From Seiridium cupressi (taxonomy: Eukaryota; Ascomycota; Sordariomycetes; Amphisphaeriales; Sporocadaceae), in the NCBI GenBank assembly GCA_036674765.1, contig JARVKI010000136.1, positions 1 to 64,000 of the forward strand: a stretch of DNA of 64,000 bases, written 5' to 3'. Below, one piece after another: positions 37,160 through 48,938 of the stretch. The notes under the pieces are model-generated. The model was not told the origin of the DNA, did not search any database, and saw nothing but the letters and a program-made list of their open reading frames with translations. Position 1 is the stretch's first letter, and the number at the start of each line of letters is the position of its first letter. A program made the position numbers and the translations under genes.

Positions 37160-40022
37160 TCAGATGTAGAACATGGTATTTTTGAGTCTGTCGTGGACTT
37201 GAACGTCATCTGATCGCGGAGTGCGCATATTCTGTCCGGCCGTGCTGCCAGCTGCCGAAGCAGTGGGTGTTGAGTCGTAAAAATCGCTCAGGTAGCACCG
37301 AGCTCGCTCGCAAGCGATATCTGCGTAATATGCGGGAGTACAGATGCTTACCCCCGGAGTCGCTCGGCCGAAGACATAGCAGAGACCATGGGTCAGTTCC
37401 TCCATCATGTCTGCCACATTGTTATAACCAGGAGGAAGGCCTCCACGTCGACGAACCTCTGCTCGGAAGATCTCGTCAAGTACCACGAAATAGTGAGCCG
37501 GCCGCGCAGTTCCCTGAATTGCAATGTGTGGCTGTAGAAAGAAATCCCAAGCTCGGGCCTCGGTCACGCCGCGGTCGACAACAGTCCCAGGCTTCGGGTT
37601 CCCATTTCTGTCACCATCCTCGGGCCGTATCGGGTAAAATCTCGTATGATGACGCTTGCCCACGATTATGATCGTAAATCGTGGCAACCCTTTCGCTGTT
37701 TCCTCGGCCGGGTAATGCTCTCGGCAAGCTTCGCGTAGATAGGGCAGCTCCTGCTCTACAACGAGTCGATACTGGCCCTCCGAGACACCATCTCGATACA
37801 CGAGGATATTCTCCGGTCTGGCGGTATTGTTGCTTCGCCATAGGTCTAATCGGGATTTCAACATGGCCTTGAGATCGGTGACCATCTCCTGACGTGCAGT
37901 ATCTTGAATCGACAGGGTTGCCGGCCACTGCCCGAGACAAGCATCAATGTTGGCCACCATGGCAGCCACACTTGGCGCGGTCGCACGAGAACCCGCCGAA
38001 GGGTGGGTGACGTCTAATCCAACAATCATAGTTTTCCCCTCGCTGATCAGGGGCAGACTGGCCGGACGGACTGCTTGATTAGTACCTACGAACCATGTTA
38101 GTTTTTATTGCACAACGGTCTGGCGAGTGGAACTTACCTCTAAGCTTCAGGTTCACCTTTAGTGCGACATTCTTGTAATATTGGTCCCCTTTGGTTGCCA
38201 ACTTCCTACCTACCATACAAACTGTGGCGATGCCGTGGCGTTGGTCGCCACATCTCTTGATTCGGTTGTAGGCTGGACTGTTGTCTGATGATAAAACAAC
38301 GAATAGTAGATCCAACTGTGCGGCGGCCTTGTGGAATACCTCATCCAGTGCGACATCGTTATCTGCATCGAGGCGAATAATCCTGGGTGGTTTGTACATT
38401 GAAACCTCCATGCCCGTGGCAGCCATCGCTTTGTAGAATCGATTGAATACTGGCCCGAAATATGCGATGTCTTCGGCTACGACGTGGCACAGGGTTGACA
38501 GGATGACCCAAGACCACTGTGTAAGCTTTCGAGGGTTTCGAAACTTCTTGCCTTGCATGTTCCAGGTGGAGTCTCGGATATTTGCGCTATCGGACGCATA
38601 GAGGACTGTGGGCTGTGGAAGTACTCGACTGCTAACGGCAAGCATGTTGGGGTTGACTTGAAGACCATACTCTGCCATAGCTGGGTTGTTAGGTGTGAGC
38701 CCCACTGTACTGAGCCCTGCGTTCATAATAGATGCTTGGTTCGTAGCCGGACGTCGAACAGCTTCCTTGATCATGTGTTGGGTTTGCTGTGGATTAAGCG
38801 GTTGCCTCGCAGGCTGTCCAGGAAGCACCTTGCAAAGTTCCGCTGGTAGGTAGGTGGGGCGTTCCCGAGTTCCTACATTGACCACTGGCATGTTGGGCTT
38901 GTTCATTCTTATGCCATACTTGGTCTGGAAGAATTCGGCAATGGTTATGTAACGACCAGAGCCTTCTTCGAGCCAGAATTTGACACTATTTGCACCGGCT
39001 CCAAACCCGGGGACCTTAGGGGGATGCATCGTACCGTTTCTGTTGACTCTACCATCATCGGTGCCAGCGAGACCGGAGATAGTCTTTGTTCTGGTTACGG
39101 TACGTGAATTTACCACCATGTGGGATGTCGTTATCCTCAGACGCTTCAAAAATAGCTGCAGTTTTCGTAGCGCTTCAGACTTTGAGAGGCGCCGATTCTG
39201 GGAATGATATACGTCAATCAGCTTATCTAACATCCCATCATGGTAAAATACACCGTGGTGAACGTTGACGTTGACAAGTAGCCTGCCTTGTGCAACCCGA
39301 ATGCTGCTGAAAAACCCGCGTATGACTTTCAAGCCACCGGTGAGATCGCATGACTCAGCGTCACTTCCCAGAGAGAAGGTCTTGCTCCCTCCCACCTGGA
39401 CAAGACGCTTGTAATTCCTCCTGGCATAATCTTTGAGGAAGACGTTAAAGGCTTGCACAATAGGCCGGCTATCATAGCCGAACGCGACATCAGAAGGATT
39501 AGTGGACGTCATGTAGGCAATAAGATCTGCCACTGCTGATGAACCCGTGTATTGTAGATCGACCCTGTAAGTTCGCGAATTGGAGCCTGAGGTTCCAGCC
39601 TCTACTTCTTCTTGTTCGTCGCGGTATACCACCTCGAATCTCAAGGAATCATTCTCCGATCGTTTACGAGAAATAAGAGTCTTTCGGAAGTCCGTATAAA
39701 TGCGCACGCGTTGTGCAGCCAGATGTTGTTCGAGTAGAAGTCTTACGATCTGCTCTCTCTTCCTTCCAGCGACTTCAGTGTTACTACCCTGGGGATGACC
39801 CGTTCGAGTAATGCGGATCGCATATTTATAGAGGACTAGCTGTTGCGGGGCTCGGACTTCGAAGTAATTGGCGAGAAGTGTGATTGGCGATCCTCGAGTA
39901 CCGTGTCCAGGCCGATATGGAAAGCCGTCGTCGACGCGGAGTGCTCCAAGCTCAGTACCGCTCAGAGCACGCACCAACTGGTCCTCGCTGCGTGTGACAG
40001 TGGGGTTGGGAGTGGCAGCCAT
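37160..40022 (-). CDS. AGO: Argonaute protein (QDE-2/SMS-2 class)
   Basis: Two exons, 40,022-38,138 and 38,085-37,160, give 936 residues. The 52-nt intron has donor GTAAGT, branch ACTAAC and acceptor GTAG; joining through it restores the expected ...LKLRGTNQ...MIVGLDVTHP order. Domains are N-terminal (about 45-200), linker 1 (205-265), PAZ (265-400, ending in YLPAELCKVLPGQ), linker 2 with QTQHMIKEAVRR, MID (about 450-610) and PIWI (about 560-930). The slicer tetrad appears complete: Asp653 (DVTHP), Glu695 (RQEM), Asp727 (YRDGVSEGQ) and Asp884 (AYYAD). The protein should bind small RNAs and cut complementary RNA, as in Neurospora quelling or meiotic silencing; which of the two cannot be decided here. 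A TATA-like ttttatattc lies about 90 bp upstream of the ATG. Confidence 0.97.
38086..38137 (-). other. Argonaute intron
   Basis: 52 nt. On the coding strand the donor is GAG|GTAAGT, the branch point AAAACTAACATG and the acceptor CGTAG|GTACT. It interrupts codon 629 (Gly) after its first base. Confidence 0.95.
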
Positions 40023-42286
40023 GTTGGGCGGTGTGCTGACTTGTTACTTGGAAGTTGTGGTCTCTCGAATGACGCTACTGATATTCTGGTTCACTGGGCT
40101 TGTTAGCATGAATATAAAATGAGATCAGGTGTCTTGATGTGGTGGTGAGTGGGTAGTGGGGGCACATTAGTTATGTCATTGGCATCCCAGCAAAGAATTG
40201 TGCTGATTTGATGACGAGCGCAATGAAATCACGGAATATACATACACACCGAAGAAAAAGCGTAAGGCTTATTCCTAGGTAGCTAGTCTGATTTGGACTG
40301 TGGTCCAACGGTAAGAGTATGACTTCTGCTAGTTAGTAAAAACTCGGCGTAGAAAAAGAGAGATATGGCCGGACGACGTTATTGGAAGCAGAAAACATAG
40401 AGGAATGGAAATGTTGCCAGGGAGGTTGGTCAGAAAAGGAAGTGTATCATGCGCCCATATACTCTGTGGGTCTATAAAAGGAAGAGAGGTTGAGTTTTGA
40501 ATACGTGCTTGGATGAATATATTTGTGAACTGGGAGGTGCGGTCGGGGTAATGAAGAAGAGAGGAAAAAAGATACATACATCTGGTCGGTCTGAAACTTC
40601 TGGGGGTCCCATGATGAGGGAGGGCAGGGGAGAAGGCGCGGTGGAAGAGTGATGAATTGCAGTGGGCTGTGGGGATCGCAAATGGGATTAACTGACCTGT
40701 GATACCTTTGAGAGATAATTCCCACGCACGATTCTTTGATGGAACTCCGATGGAGATAGGTACTTGTATACGTATGCGTCGAGGCTAACGGTAGTGGTTG
40801 AGTTGAAGATCCTATTCGTTGTGGGGTTGAGGTTGTGAGCTGGAGTGAGCAGGCTGAATCTCTAGAATGCGATATAAGGCCTAAGACACCAAGTGCCGAA
40901 GCAACGAGCAGGAAGTTGCGTACCTGTGCTGATAGAAAAGGTACAGGGTGGGGAGTGAGAGGGGAAATGTGGGCTCAAAGAGAATATGTGGAGGGGGATA
41001 TCCCGAGTCTATCGTCAATTGCTGTAGTTGGAGGTCACTGATATGTTGAAGATATACTCTAGGCCCGTACCGAGAGGTGTTATTGATTCCAGAGGACTGC
41101 AGTGGGAGGTGTGTTGTTGTGAATTTGGGAAGGTGGCCGCTGATTCTCTCCGGATCGCGAGGAGTGTTGTGACCGATAGAGTTTCAATCACCCCGAAGAG
41201 CATGTGCGTGATGCCTTGAACTCTGGATGGAACCGTGGACAAGCGAAGCGTAGTTTTACGTCAATGAACACAGGGAACTGTTGCAGGGCAGTCAGAATCA
41301 AGTATTGCAGAGTTGACGTAGGATATATGGCATGAATGAGCGTTGACTTTGGTGAAGTGAGAATGATATCGAGTAGTGAGACGAGTCAGAAAGCAGGGAC
41401 TAATACGACCAGTGCTCGGGGACCAGAGGGGAGTGTGACTCTTCGTCGGTAAGGTAGATCTGGTAGGTGGAGGTACGAGTGCGGCAGAATGCGATATTGG
41501 AAGGGGCCACGACCTCGAGAGGATCGCGGAGGAAGGCACTCGGGCTCACACAAGAGGCAAGAGTCGCAGTGAGAACACAAGGTCTACAGAAGTTTAATCC
41601 AGTGATACTTATAGCTATACTGGTGTTCTGACCCATGCTCCGAGTTTTCTCAGGAAGCTCAATTTTATGCGACAACCACAGTTTGCCTACCTCTCAGGGG
41701 GATGTTGTGAGGGAGCACTAGATGACAAACCAATACATGATTTGAATTGCTCGGGTTTGGCCTTCTTGCTTCAACATGCACAGAATGGCGATTGCCTCGG
41801 CTGGGAAACACCACGCAAATATGCATGAGTCATTTGAGTGTGAAGTAAATACATCTCTGGCTGTTTTGCAGTCGCCCCAAACAGCGGATGGAACAAACCA
41901 TGGTCAAGCCGTCGGGACATGTACCTAGTTTGGGGTGGAGTTATCGAGTTCACAATAGCATAGCTAGCATTAGCATTAAAGCTACTAGGCTCCAGAATAA
42001 TGTGTAGAGTGATTTCCTTCATTACATACTATATATAAGTGCCAGACGGCCCGAAGACAGAGTCGAGACCTAGGCAAGCCCGCTCATCCAGACGCGAGCA
42101 CAACCCAACCGCTACATTCATGAAAGTCGTTATTCATACCAAGCCGAGCAAACATGTCGACCCGTATCCTGTGGCATAATACACATGCTAATTCATGACA
42201 CATATGTCCGCCAACGCCCATTTGAAACCAAGATTCCATTCCATACACAACATCTTCGATATAGTTGAGAAACTGCCGACCCCACC
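40023..42286. other. Intergenic region upstream of Argonaute
   Basis: About 2.3 kb with no convincing gene. ORFs of up to about 140 codons exist on both strands but have no domain, splice or start context. The region is rich in purine tracts (gggag, gagag) between 40,600 and 41,500. At about 40,297-40,335 there is a tRNA-like A-box stretch (gtggtccaacggtaagag) without the rest of a tRNA. Confidence 0.6.
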
Positions 42287-42990
42287 TCATACATAGACGC
42301 GGCGATGCGAGTGGTGGGAGCTTCGCCGACTGTGCGGGCTGCGGCTGGAACGGTGACCGTGGCGGTGGTAGTGAGTCTCGCGATAGTAAGTCTTGCGGTC
42401 GGCGCTGCTGGTGCGGTCTCCGTGGAACCAAGCCAGGATGGCAGTGAAGAAGAAGAAGACACAGTTCATGATGCCGAACGCGAAGCAGGCCTTGAGCATG
42501 GCGCAAGTCTTGTTGATGGTGGTGTCAATGCCGTAGTTCGAGTGAGCCGACCCGAAGGGGCCGAAGGACACATCAAAACCGCTGCCCGTGGTGATGTTCA
42601 CACAATCGGCACTGGCAATGCCGCGCAAGAACCAGACGGCGGCAATGAAGGCGCCGACAAAACCGAGGTCAATGATGGACACGAACAGGGCATTCGTTGA
42701 TGATCGATGGTAGCTGAACAAGGTGAAAATAGCCCATGCAAGACCAAGCACCGAGACGATGAAGAGGACGAGGATGCTGTTTGGGGTCAGGGCGTTGATC
42801 TCGACATAGCCGTGGACGAACCAGGCAAGCATGCCCATGGTCGGAATCTGGGATTGATGTTAGCGACACTGTTACAAATGGACACTGGCAGGCTTGCGAC
42901 TGAAGATCTGTAGTCCTCGAGCGCGGAATCGCTTACCAGTGTGAGGATCTGCATGAAGCGCCAAAAGGCGAAGAACACAGCGAACAACAT
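42287..42990 (-). CDS. MARVEL-domain membrane protein
   Basis: Two exons, 42,990-42,937 and 42,847-42,287, give 204 residues. The 89-nt intron has donor GTAAGC, branch GCTAAC and acceptor CCCAG, and the join gives the continuous helix MQILTLIPTMGMLAWFVHG. Four membrane helices lie at about 10-33, 42-62, 70-92 and 139-159, the MARVEL layout of fungal plasma-membrane and vesicle proteins. The loop between helices three and four holds paired Cys (ADCVN and KTCAM). The C-terminal tail (160-204) is rich in His, Arg, Ser and Tyr and is probably cytosolic and disordered. The role is likely membrane apposition or trafficking; the family is diverse and a specific function cannot be given. Confidence 0.88.
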
Positions 42991-44208
42991 TGTGAGGTGC
43001 TTGCGCGAAGATGGCCGCGAGTACGATATAGAGCTTCCGAGTGTACCTTGCAGAAGGCTTCGTCGGCAGAGGGAGGGGAAGTGAGACTGAGGTTGGAGCT
43101 GACAGCAGGCAGTGGGCGTGAGATTGGTATTATATGGGTGTGGTGTTGGATTGCTACCAACCTATCCTATGACTGTCTTAAACTGTGCTTGGACAGCGCA
43201 GAACTAGGAGAAGCAACCGAAGCAGATTGGCCTGCAGGGATGATGCCCGGTTTTCAGGGTCAGAATGAGGCGGCGTCCAAGAACTCTGATCCGAGTCTGG
43301 ATCTGGCGGCAGTGCGCAAGGGCAGACGACCACGGTTGATAAACAACAAATCTCGTTGCGACAGCAGGGCAACCTAGTTTCTGCGGGATGACGTCGGCGA
43401 GAGGTAGTGGGAACTTCCTGATTGCGACGTGGGCGGATTGGTGGGAGTCTGGGGGTCCTCAGATGGGCTGGGACGTGAGCGACCGGGATGGGCTCTGGTG
43501 CTGACTGGACTGTTGCGACAATGGAATCTCGGGACGACGGGATGGACTGCGGTTGCGATGGATCTCAATGTCGCGGCGTGGAGCTGCCCAGGGATCCTCG
43601 TGTCCAAGATCAGGAACAGGAGATGATGGGACGACTAGGTTTGGCAAAGAGTCGGAAGAAGTTGCATCTGGCCCCAACCGCCGTGGGAGCGGACGGTGAT
43701 GCCATTTTTCTACTTGAACGCTCAGGACGTCGTGTGTGTAAATGGCGGGGGTTGGGCTGGGCCGGGCTGCGAAATAAGCCGCCAGGTATCGCCAAAAGGT
43801 GCCCAGGTGCAAGCGTGGAGAGGACGCTGTTGGATGTTTCAACCCCAGTAATCTGAGTGGCTGGTTGAAAATTCGGGCTCTCATTTACAGGGGTCTAGCA
43901 CTACTACTGTAGTTCTTGGTGGCTTCAATGTGTGGACAGGAAGGCCAGTGCGTCATCCGCGCTCCTCATCGTAAATGGGATGTGCCGTGTCCTTGCACTG
44001 GACCTTGATATTGGCCTGCATTAGTTAGTACGGAGCTGGTAGATATTTGTGCTTGGCGAATACGGTATGAATGCCTTCGTAACAACATGAACCTTTTGGA
44101 TGCTGACCAGATAGCCACGTTCCATGCATGCATCCTTTAAACGGCCCTAGCCAAAATCTTATGGAGCCATTTGCCGTTGCCGTGTGTCGCGCAAAGCTCC
44201 AGGGCGGC
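42991..44208. other. Intergenic, no convincing gene
   Basis: 1.2 kb upstream of the MARVEL gene. Long overlapping ORFs occur on both strands at 43,430-43,880 (up to 141 codons), in GC-rich sequence. They are Arg/Pro/Ser-rich on one strand and Gly/Arg-rich on the other, with no recognisable domain; I treat them as chance frames. Confidence 0.5.
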
Positions 44209-44412
44209 TTAACTGCCGTAGTAGCGCCTGTTTCTCACCTTGGCTAATGTACTCTCCTCCCGCTGTCGCACAACCTTAAAAGGCCACAACCCATTATCGT
44301 CAATCGATAGATGTGCCCATCTATGCCCCCAACCGCCAGACCCCGTCATACCACGGAAATAAGCAGACTCGTCTCGTGTTCCGTCCTCTGCAACGTGGTA
44401 AAAAGCCTCCAT
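44209..44412 (-). CDS. Small hypothetical protein
   Basis: 67 codons starting at a true ATG (44,412). The deduced sequence is soluble and mixed in composition, with a Gly/Trp-rich middle (GMTGSGGWGHRWAHLS) and a basic C-terminus. No domain, signal peptide or membrane helix is visible, and no neighbouring exon was found. It may be a small gene, an exon of a larger one, or a chance frame. Confidence 0.25.
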   Translation of the reverse strand: MEAFYHVAEDGTRDESAYFRGMTGSGGWGHRWAHLSIDDNGLWPFKVVRQREESTLAKVRNRRYYGS

Positions 44413-44987
44413 AACCTTCTCTCAACTTCAATTTGGCCTCAAACCGGGGACATCCTGTCGTTGCACAAGACTAGGTGATGTTTACTTTACTGTTTGTCTT
44501 GACACCCTCTACTAGATCCTGCCACTAAATGCGATATATAGGATGGCGTTAGGGTGAACTCATCTCAATCCTATATTCGCCCTCCGCCTTTCATCAAATT
44601 GGATATAACAGATCCCGTACCTGTTGTAATACTGCCTCCCGATGTTTTTACATTCATTCATGAAGTCTTTCCGTGCTGCTTCGGCAACGATATCCCAGAA
44701 GGCCATGATTGGTTAGTGCATTTCCAGGTACAGTATACGAACAGAGGCACATATTCACGTCGATTGCCAAGTAGCAATTGTTAAGTAGAGTCGAAATGCT
44801 TCGTTGATATTAATGTAAAAACTAATATGCATTGCTTAGAACGCCGTCTGAGCATACCAGCTCTTAAAGAGCCGATTGCCGTCGTGTAAGGCCCACATGC
44901 TTCATTTTTGCAAGACCTTAACTCCGAAACGACCATGCTTTAAACCTGCCCATGCCCGTAACCGAACGCCTTTTAACCCATAATCAT

Positions 44988-45704
44988 TTACTCGTAAAAT
45001 TTCTCATTCCAATCGTACTGTAACATCTCTGTCGATGTGGGCCACCATGACATTAACGGGCCGTCAATGTCATGAGTCTGGTGCGCCACCGGCACGCTTG
45101 TCTGCCTGCTCTTCTCAACCCAGTCATACTCCATGTTCTCGACTGGGAGTGGCCACCACGACATGAGTGGGCCTTCGACTGAGACGAGGTGATGCTCCGG
45201 CTCGACGATCTGAACGTGCTTAGTCGTCTCGTTCTGGATGGTCCTCTGCTGCTCCAATGAGGAGGCTGGGGCGCTTCGTTTCAAGGCAGGTCGAAGAGGG
45301 GCCACGGGGACAACTTCCTCTTCTTCTTCATCCTGCTGCCTTCCAAGGAAGACGGGGAACTCGAAGTCATCGTCGGAGATGGACATGGTGCCTCCACGAC
45401 GGCGGGATGGGGACGGGGGAATCTCGAGGTCGCCCTCATCCTCGCAATCGCTGAGGACGGCGCTCTCGTCATCCGACGTGTTGCATGAGCTGTCAATGAC
45501 CAAGGGGCTCTCTAGGGGAGTCTCCGGCTCGCCACGGTCGACCTTGTTGATGACGATATGGCTGCCATGATCGGCTGCCTCGAGGAAGAGGAGGTGTGAG
45601 AGGTCGTCTTCATTGTAGATGGCAACTGGGGGTGTGGTGGCGGTCTTGTCCGAGGAGTAATCCTCGAACTGATTTGTGCGTGTGCTCTGGTTGAACTTGA
45701 ACAT
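44988..45704 (-). CDS. Acidic orphan protein with duplicated SWWP motif
   Basis: 238 residues. I place the start at the first in-frame ATG (45,704); the frame opens slightly upstream but without an ATG. The protein is acidic and apparently disordered: there is a Ser/Asp/Glu-rich region around 75-130, a run of Glu (about 127-131) and a basic RRR patch. Near the C-terminus a 37-residue unit occurs twice, starting at about 178 and 215. Each copy begins GPLMSWWP, followed after a few residues by a YDW motif and then EK. No known domain was recognised. A TATA-like element (gtatatagag on the coding strand) sits about 150 bp upstream of the ATG. The length and codon pattern support a real gene. Confidence 0.7.
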   Translation of the reverse strand: MFKFNQSTRTNQFEDYSSDKTATTPPVAIYNEDDLSHLLFLEAADHGSHIVINKVDRGEPETPLESPLVIDSSCNTSDDESAVLSDCEDEGDLEIPPSPSRRRGGTMSISDDDFEFPVFLGRQQDEEEEEVVPVAPLRPALKRSAPASSLEQQRTIQNETTKHVQIVEPEHHLVSVEGPLMSWWPLPVENMEYDWVEKSRQTSVPVAHQTHDIDGPLMSWWPTSTEMLQYDWNEKFYE

Positions 45705-48135
45705 GTGAGATGATGAACACAAGTCAATGTCTCTTGACCTGTATATTATGGTGTGTAGGTGGATGTGTTATTGGGTATCTGGTCTTGGTGTGTTCTGGTG
45801 GTTTGTGGTCTGAACTGGATTGTCTAGTCCTGAATCCTTGACCCTCTATATACTACAGCATATGTTCTGGCCACAGTTTTGTGGGCTGGTTCGATGTAAT
45901 CAACCGAAACAGAGAGTTCTCTTGGCTAGGGTAAAAGTCGTAAGTTGACTGCAAGGCCAATGACACGCTCATCTCATACTCCCGAGCTATTCTCGTCTTA
46001 CTGGCCCAATCGCTTGAATGCGAAACGCTGTTCTGGGCGCGCCTCGAATGATTTTCAGGTCGCCGGCGGGCTCCGAGTAGCACAAGGTGCAACCGCGCAG
46101 GGCGGAGGCGCTGGGCAGTCGTATGACGGATGGAGCCGGCTTGTGCGCAGCCTCTCCGACTTCACCCGGCGCCCATTGATTTCCCATGATTCAGCAGGAA
46201 AAGCAAGACGTTGCACATGAAAGGAAGATTTGCGAAATGTCCACGGCGAGATCCCCCACGTTTGAGGTTGATTGTGGGCTCATTGAATCTACCATATTGT
46301 GGACGTGCCCGGAGATGTAGGCGGAGCTTGCCTACATGTAGGTTGATTACTACTATCCTCCCAGCCGCCTAGATACCTAACCTACCATTCGCAATCAACC
46401 AGAGGCCTCGCTCCTTCAACCGCCTATTTTTGCATGTCAAGTCTACACGTTCAGAATTCTCACATGAAGGAGATTCTCATTATGAAACAAAACCCGCCAA
46501 CGCTCGCAACTAGTATCGCCGACACGGCTAGCTGTCGTCGCATACTGTATCGGCTCCATTGTTAGCAAACCCAGCTGCGGTCAGTATGATATCAATGTTT
46601 TCCACTTGTTAGAATTATTGAACGGGGCATAAGCTGGAATGTTTGGATCGACCGGTATGCGATGCCGCTTGAAGCCTTCTTGGATCAGGTCTGTGTAGAA
46701 ACGTTCGTCAGAACTCCTTCCGGGCCTTGATCTGTATCCTCCAACGGTCCTCAAGACTTCCCAACCTCTCTGATGTTCCCTTGGTTTGCTGCCACCATGA
46801 CACGGTACGGTGCCGATAGAACGATCCCATTCTACGCGAGATTCCTGGCGAGTACGGAGAGATTGTCTCATGGGCGAAAAGAAACAGGAGTGCCAAAAAG
46901 CATGATCGACCAACAGACTACGGCAATACTGACCAAGACGGACTGAGGTTGAAGAGTAGGAAAACCACGACAATTGCGGAATAGGGTGTCGGACAGTGTG
47001 TCGGAGAACGTGTGAACCCATTCGCAATCGCTTCTCCAGCCCTCATGTCGAATCCCTTAAGCTGCGAACACACTCCAAGGTTCGGCTCGAAGAACCGAAA
47101 CGTGTTTGGATCCATGTCGTCCTAGAAACATGGTGCGCAGGGACTCGACTCTGTCGCTTCCGAGAACACAATTATACTGGTAGGTTGGCAAAGGATTACA
47201 GACAGGGCATTTCCGCGCCAAGTACCGTTGCTGTCCAAGGTCATCCCCAAGAGGGTGGTTACGCGAGTCGGAATGGGTTCTGGCCCGTGGCATCAGGACG
47301 CGAGGAAGGTACAATGTAGCTTACGTGATTAATACGGGTATTTGGACCGCCGCTCTCATGCGGCAGCGCTAGGATTGGCTGCTCCCGAGCGTGTCAAGCA
47401 GCGCAACAAGGGTTCGTGCCGGCTGTTAGGCGGCAATAACGAATGGGAGGCAGTAGAATGGCGGCGGGCCAGGCTCAGCTGTTCAGTCTGCTCTGTATCT
47501 TGCCTGCTTGTAGTAGAGGTGCGAGCCCAAGTGTGTGGGTTAGTCCTGCGAAGTCGCTGGTGCTGGAACAATGTCAACGAGTAAATTCCAAATAAGCTTT
47601 TGCGGTGGATCACAAGTGGCGTGACAATCAGACCACCGCCTGCTTCCAGGAGCTGAATCCGACCTAACGGTTCCAGCAGCGTCGAGAACATGCAGCCGTT
47701 GGCCATTTGACCAATCTCGTTCCCTTCTCATGAGCTCTTGGTCCTTTGTCTACGGCAAGTGCGACGTCGGTGCGGATGGTGAGCACGTGAAGTTTGCCGG
47801 CTAATTTGCGATCATGAGTCCACCGGCCCACAATAATAGGAGCCGAAGCCTCAACTTCAACGTCGGACTTCGTGATTTTGTTCTGCCTTTCCACTCTTCC
47901 TTTCTTACCAACTCAGACTCTCGTTTTGGATCTGTGGCTACGTGTACGTTTCAGTCTTTCGTATCAGTGTCGACGCGCGGACTTGAACTCTTCACTGTGA
48001 GACGTGGGCTGTTTGTCCATTCATCCTCTGATTTAAAAGAAAGACTATACATAGACGCATCTCTTCGAGTCCGCCCGCATCACATCTCGCCGCCGTCGTA
48101 TAAACCAGCTGGTCCGTACAGCCCAGACAGCCACC
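45705..48135. other. Intergenic, no convincing gene
   Basis: 2.4 kb. The first 200 bp are probably the promoter of the acidic orphan gene. Frames such as 46,581-47,021 (minus, 146 codons from an ATG) and 47,356-47,706 (minus) lack family features and are not annotated as genes. The last 100 bp carry the promoter of the following small gene. Confidence 0.55.
48098..48104 (+). promoter_or_regulatory. TATA box of small membrane-protein gene
   Basis: The word gtataaacc lies about 35 bp before the ATG at 48,136. That is close for a fungal TATA box, so transcription would start very near the coding region. Confidence 0.4.
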
Positions 48136-48384
48136 ATGATACTCACACGCCTCGTATCCATGACGAACTTCGTCGTAGCCTCTTCAGCGTTGGGATTTCA
48201 AGTCTTCGTGCTATACCCATGGCATAAACAGCTGGACGAGTCGTTCGAGAGTCTGAAGAAAGAGCACGTTCGCGTCTTGGATGCAGTAAAGGACTTTGCG
48301 GTGGAGGTCGACCCAGACTCACGCAGGGGCATCCGCGACAAGTTGTTTGCGCGCCTGAGCAGAAACGCCCCCACCAAGCCTTGA
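48136..48384 (+). CDS. Small single-helix protein, probably mitochondrial
   Basis: 82 residues from an ATG in good context (agccaccATG). The N-terminus has a basic residue and a hydrophobic segment (about 8-28), followed by YPWHKQLD. A charged stretch rich in Glu, Lys and Leu (about 33-55) may form a coiled coil, and the C-terminus is basic (RDKLFARLSR). The layout resembles small fungal mitochondrial inner-membrane proteins, but I do not recognise a named family. No intron is needed. Function unknown. Confidence 0.7.
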   Translation: MILTRLVSMTNFVVASSALGFQVFVLYPWHKQLDESFESLKKEHVRVLDAVKDFAVEVDPDSRRGIRDKLFARLSRNAPTKP

Positions 48385-48938
48385 GTATGGTATTGGGGCA
48401 CGTTCTCGCAGCCTCTCCCCGGAGTGTGATCGGTGGTGCAAAACGCTTGCTTTTGACCTCACCCACCTCCACCCAGGCCAGATTCCGACTTTTCGGAGGG
48501 CGGACCGGGGAGGCTTGACATGGCGGAGGGTGGCCTCCGAAGACCACTACGGGACGGCGACGGATTGGTGGAAACGGACGGAAATGGACACCAATGTTTC
48601 ATCCCCTTCAAAGGGGTCCCACATAGACTATAACGGATTGCCTGCAAAGCACTGCAATCCTCTTTCAATTCGACATTGGAATGGCGCAAGCCGCGCTGGG
48701 GGTTGGACCACATCTCATGAGGTGGCGCGCCACAGGTGTTCCGGATTTATTTACTTATTCGCATTACCACGGAATTTCATTTCAGGTTACTTGGGGATTC
48801 CCCCGGTTTGGCGGGTTGCGCTTCCGATGCGGCCAATTTACATGGGTACAATACAGTTTATAGATGCTAATAAAAAGAGTCTCAAGCCAACCATAGGCGT
48901 CATGCCTCGTCCATCCTCGCCTTGTCACCATTTTCGCC
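48385..48938. other. Intergenic, promoter of CBM1 gene
   Basis: About 550 bp. An AT-rich stretch (agtttatagatgctaataaa, 48,853-48,872) about 70-85 bp before the CBM1 start codon may be the TATA region. Overlapping ORFs here have no features of real genes. Confidence 0.5.

Noticed and set aside
42265..42700. 131-codon plus-strand frame opposite the MARVEL gene
   Set aside because: Antisense shadow of a spliced, well-supported gene; its composition (Val/Ala/Arg/Gly repeats) follows from the other strand.
43459..43884. Overlapping ORFs of 120-141 codons on both strands
   Set aside because: GC-rich sequence opens several frames at once; no domain, splice site pattern or start context favours any of them.
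44554..44784. 76-codon plus-strand frame (PPPFIKLDITDPVPVV...)
   Set aside because: It begins with GTG and has no internal ATG; no splice partner was found. It could be an exon, but the evidence is insufficient.
46581..47021. 146-codon minus-strand frame ending in IPAYAPFNNSNKWKTLISY
   Set aside because: No recognisable domain, atypical Arg/Ser/His-rich composition, and other frames are open over parts of the same region.
47356..47706. 116-codon minus-strand frame
   Set aside because: Low-complexity Thr/Arg/Ser composition and overlapping open frames on the plus strand; no family resemblance.
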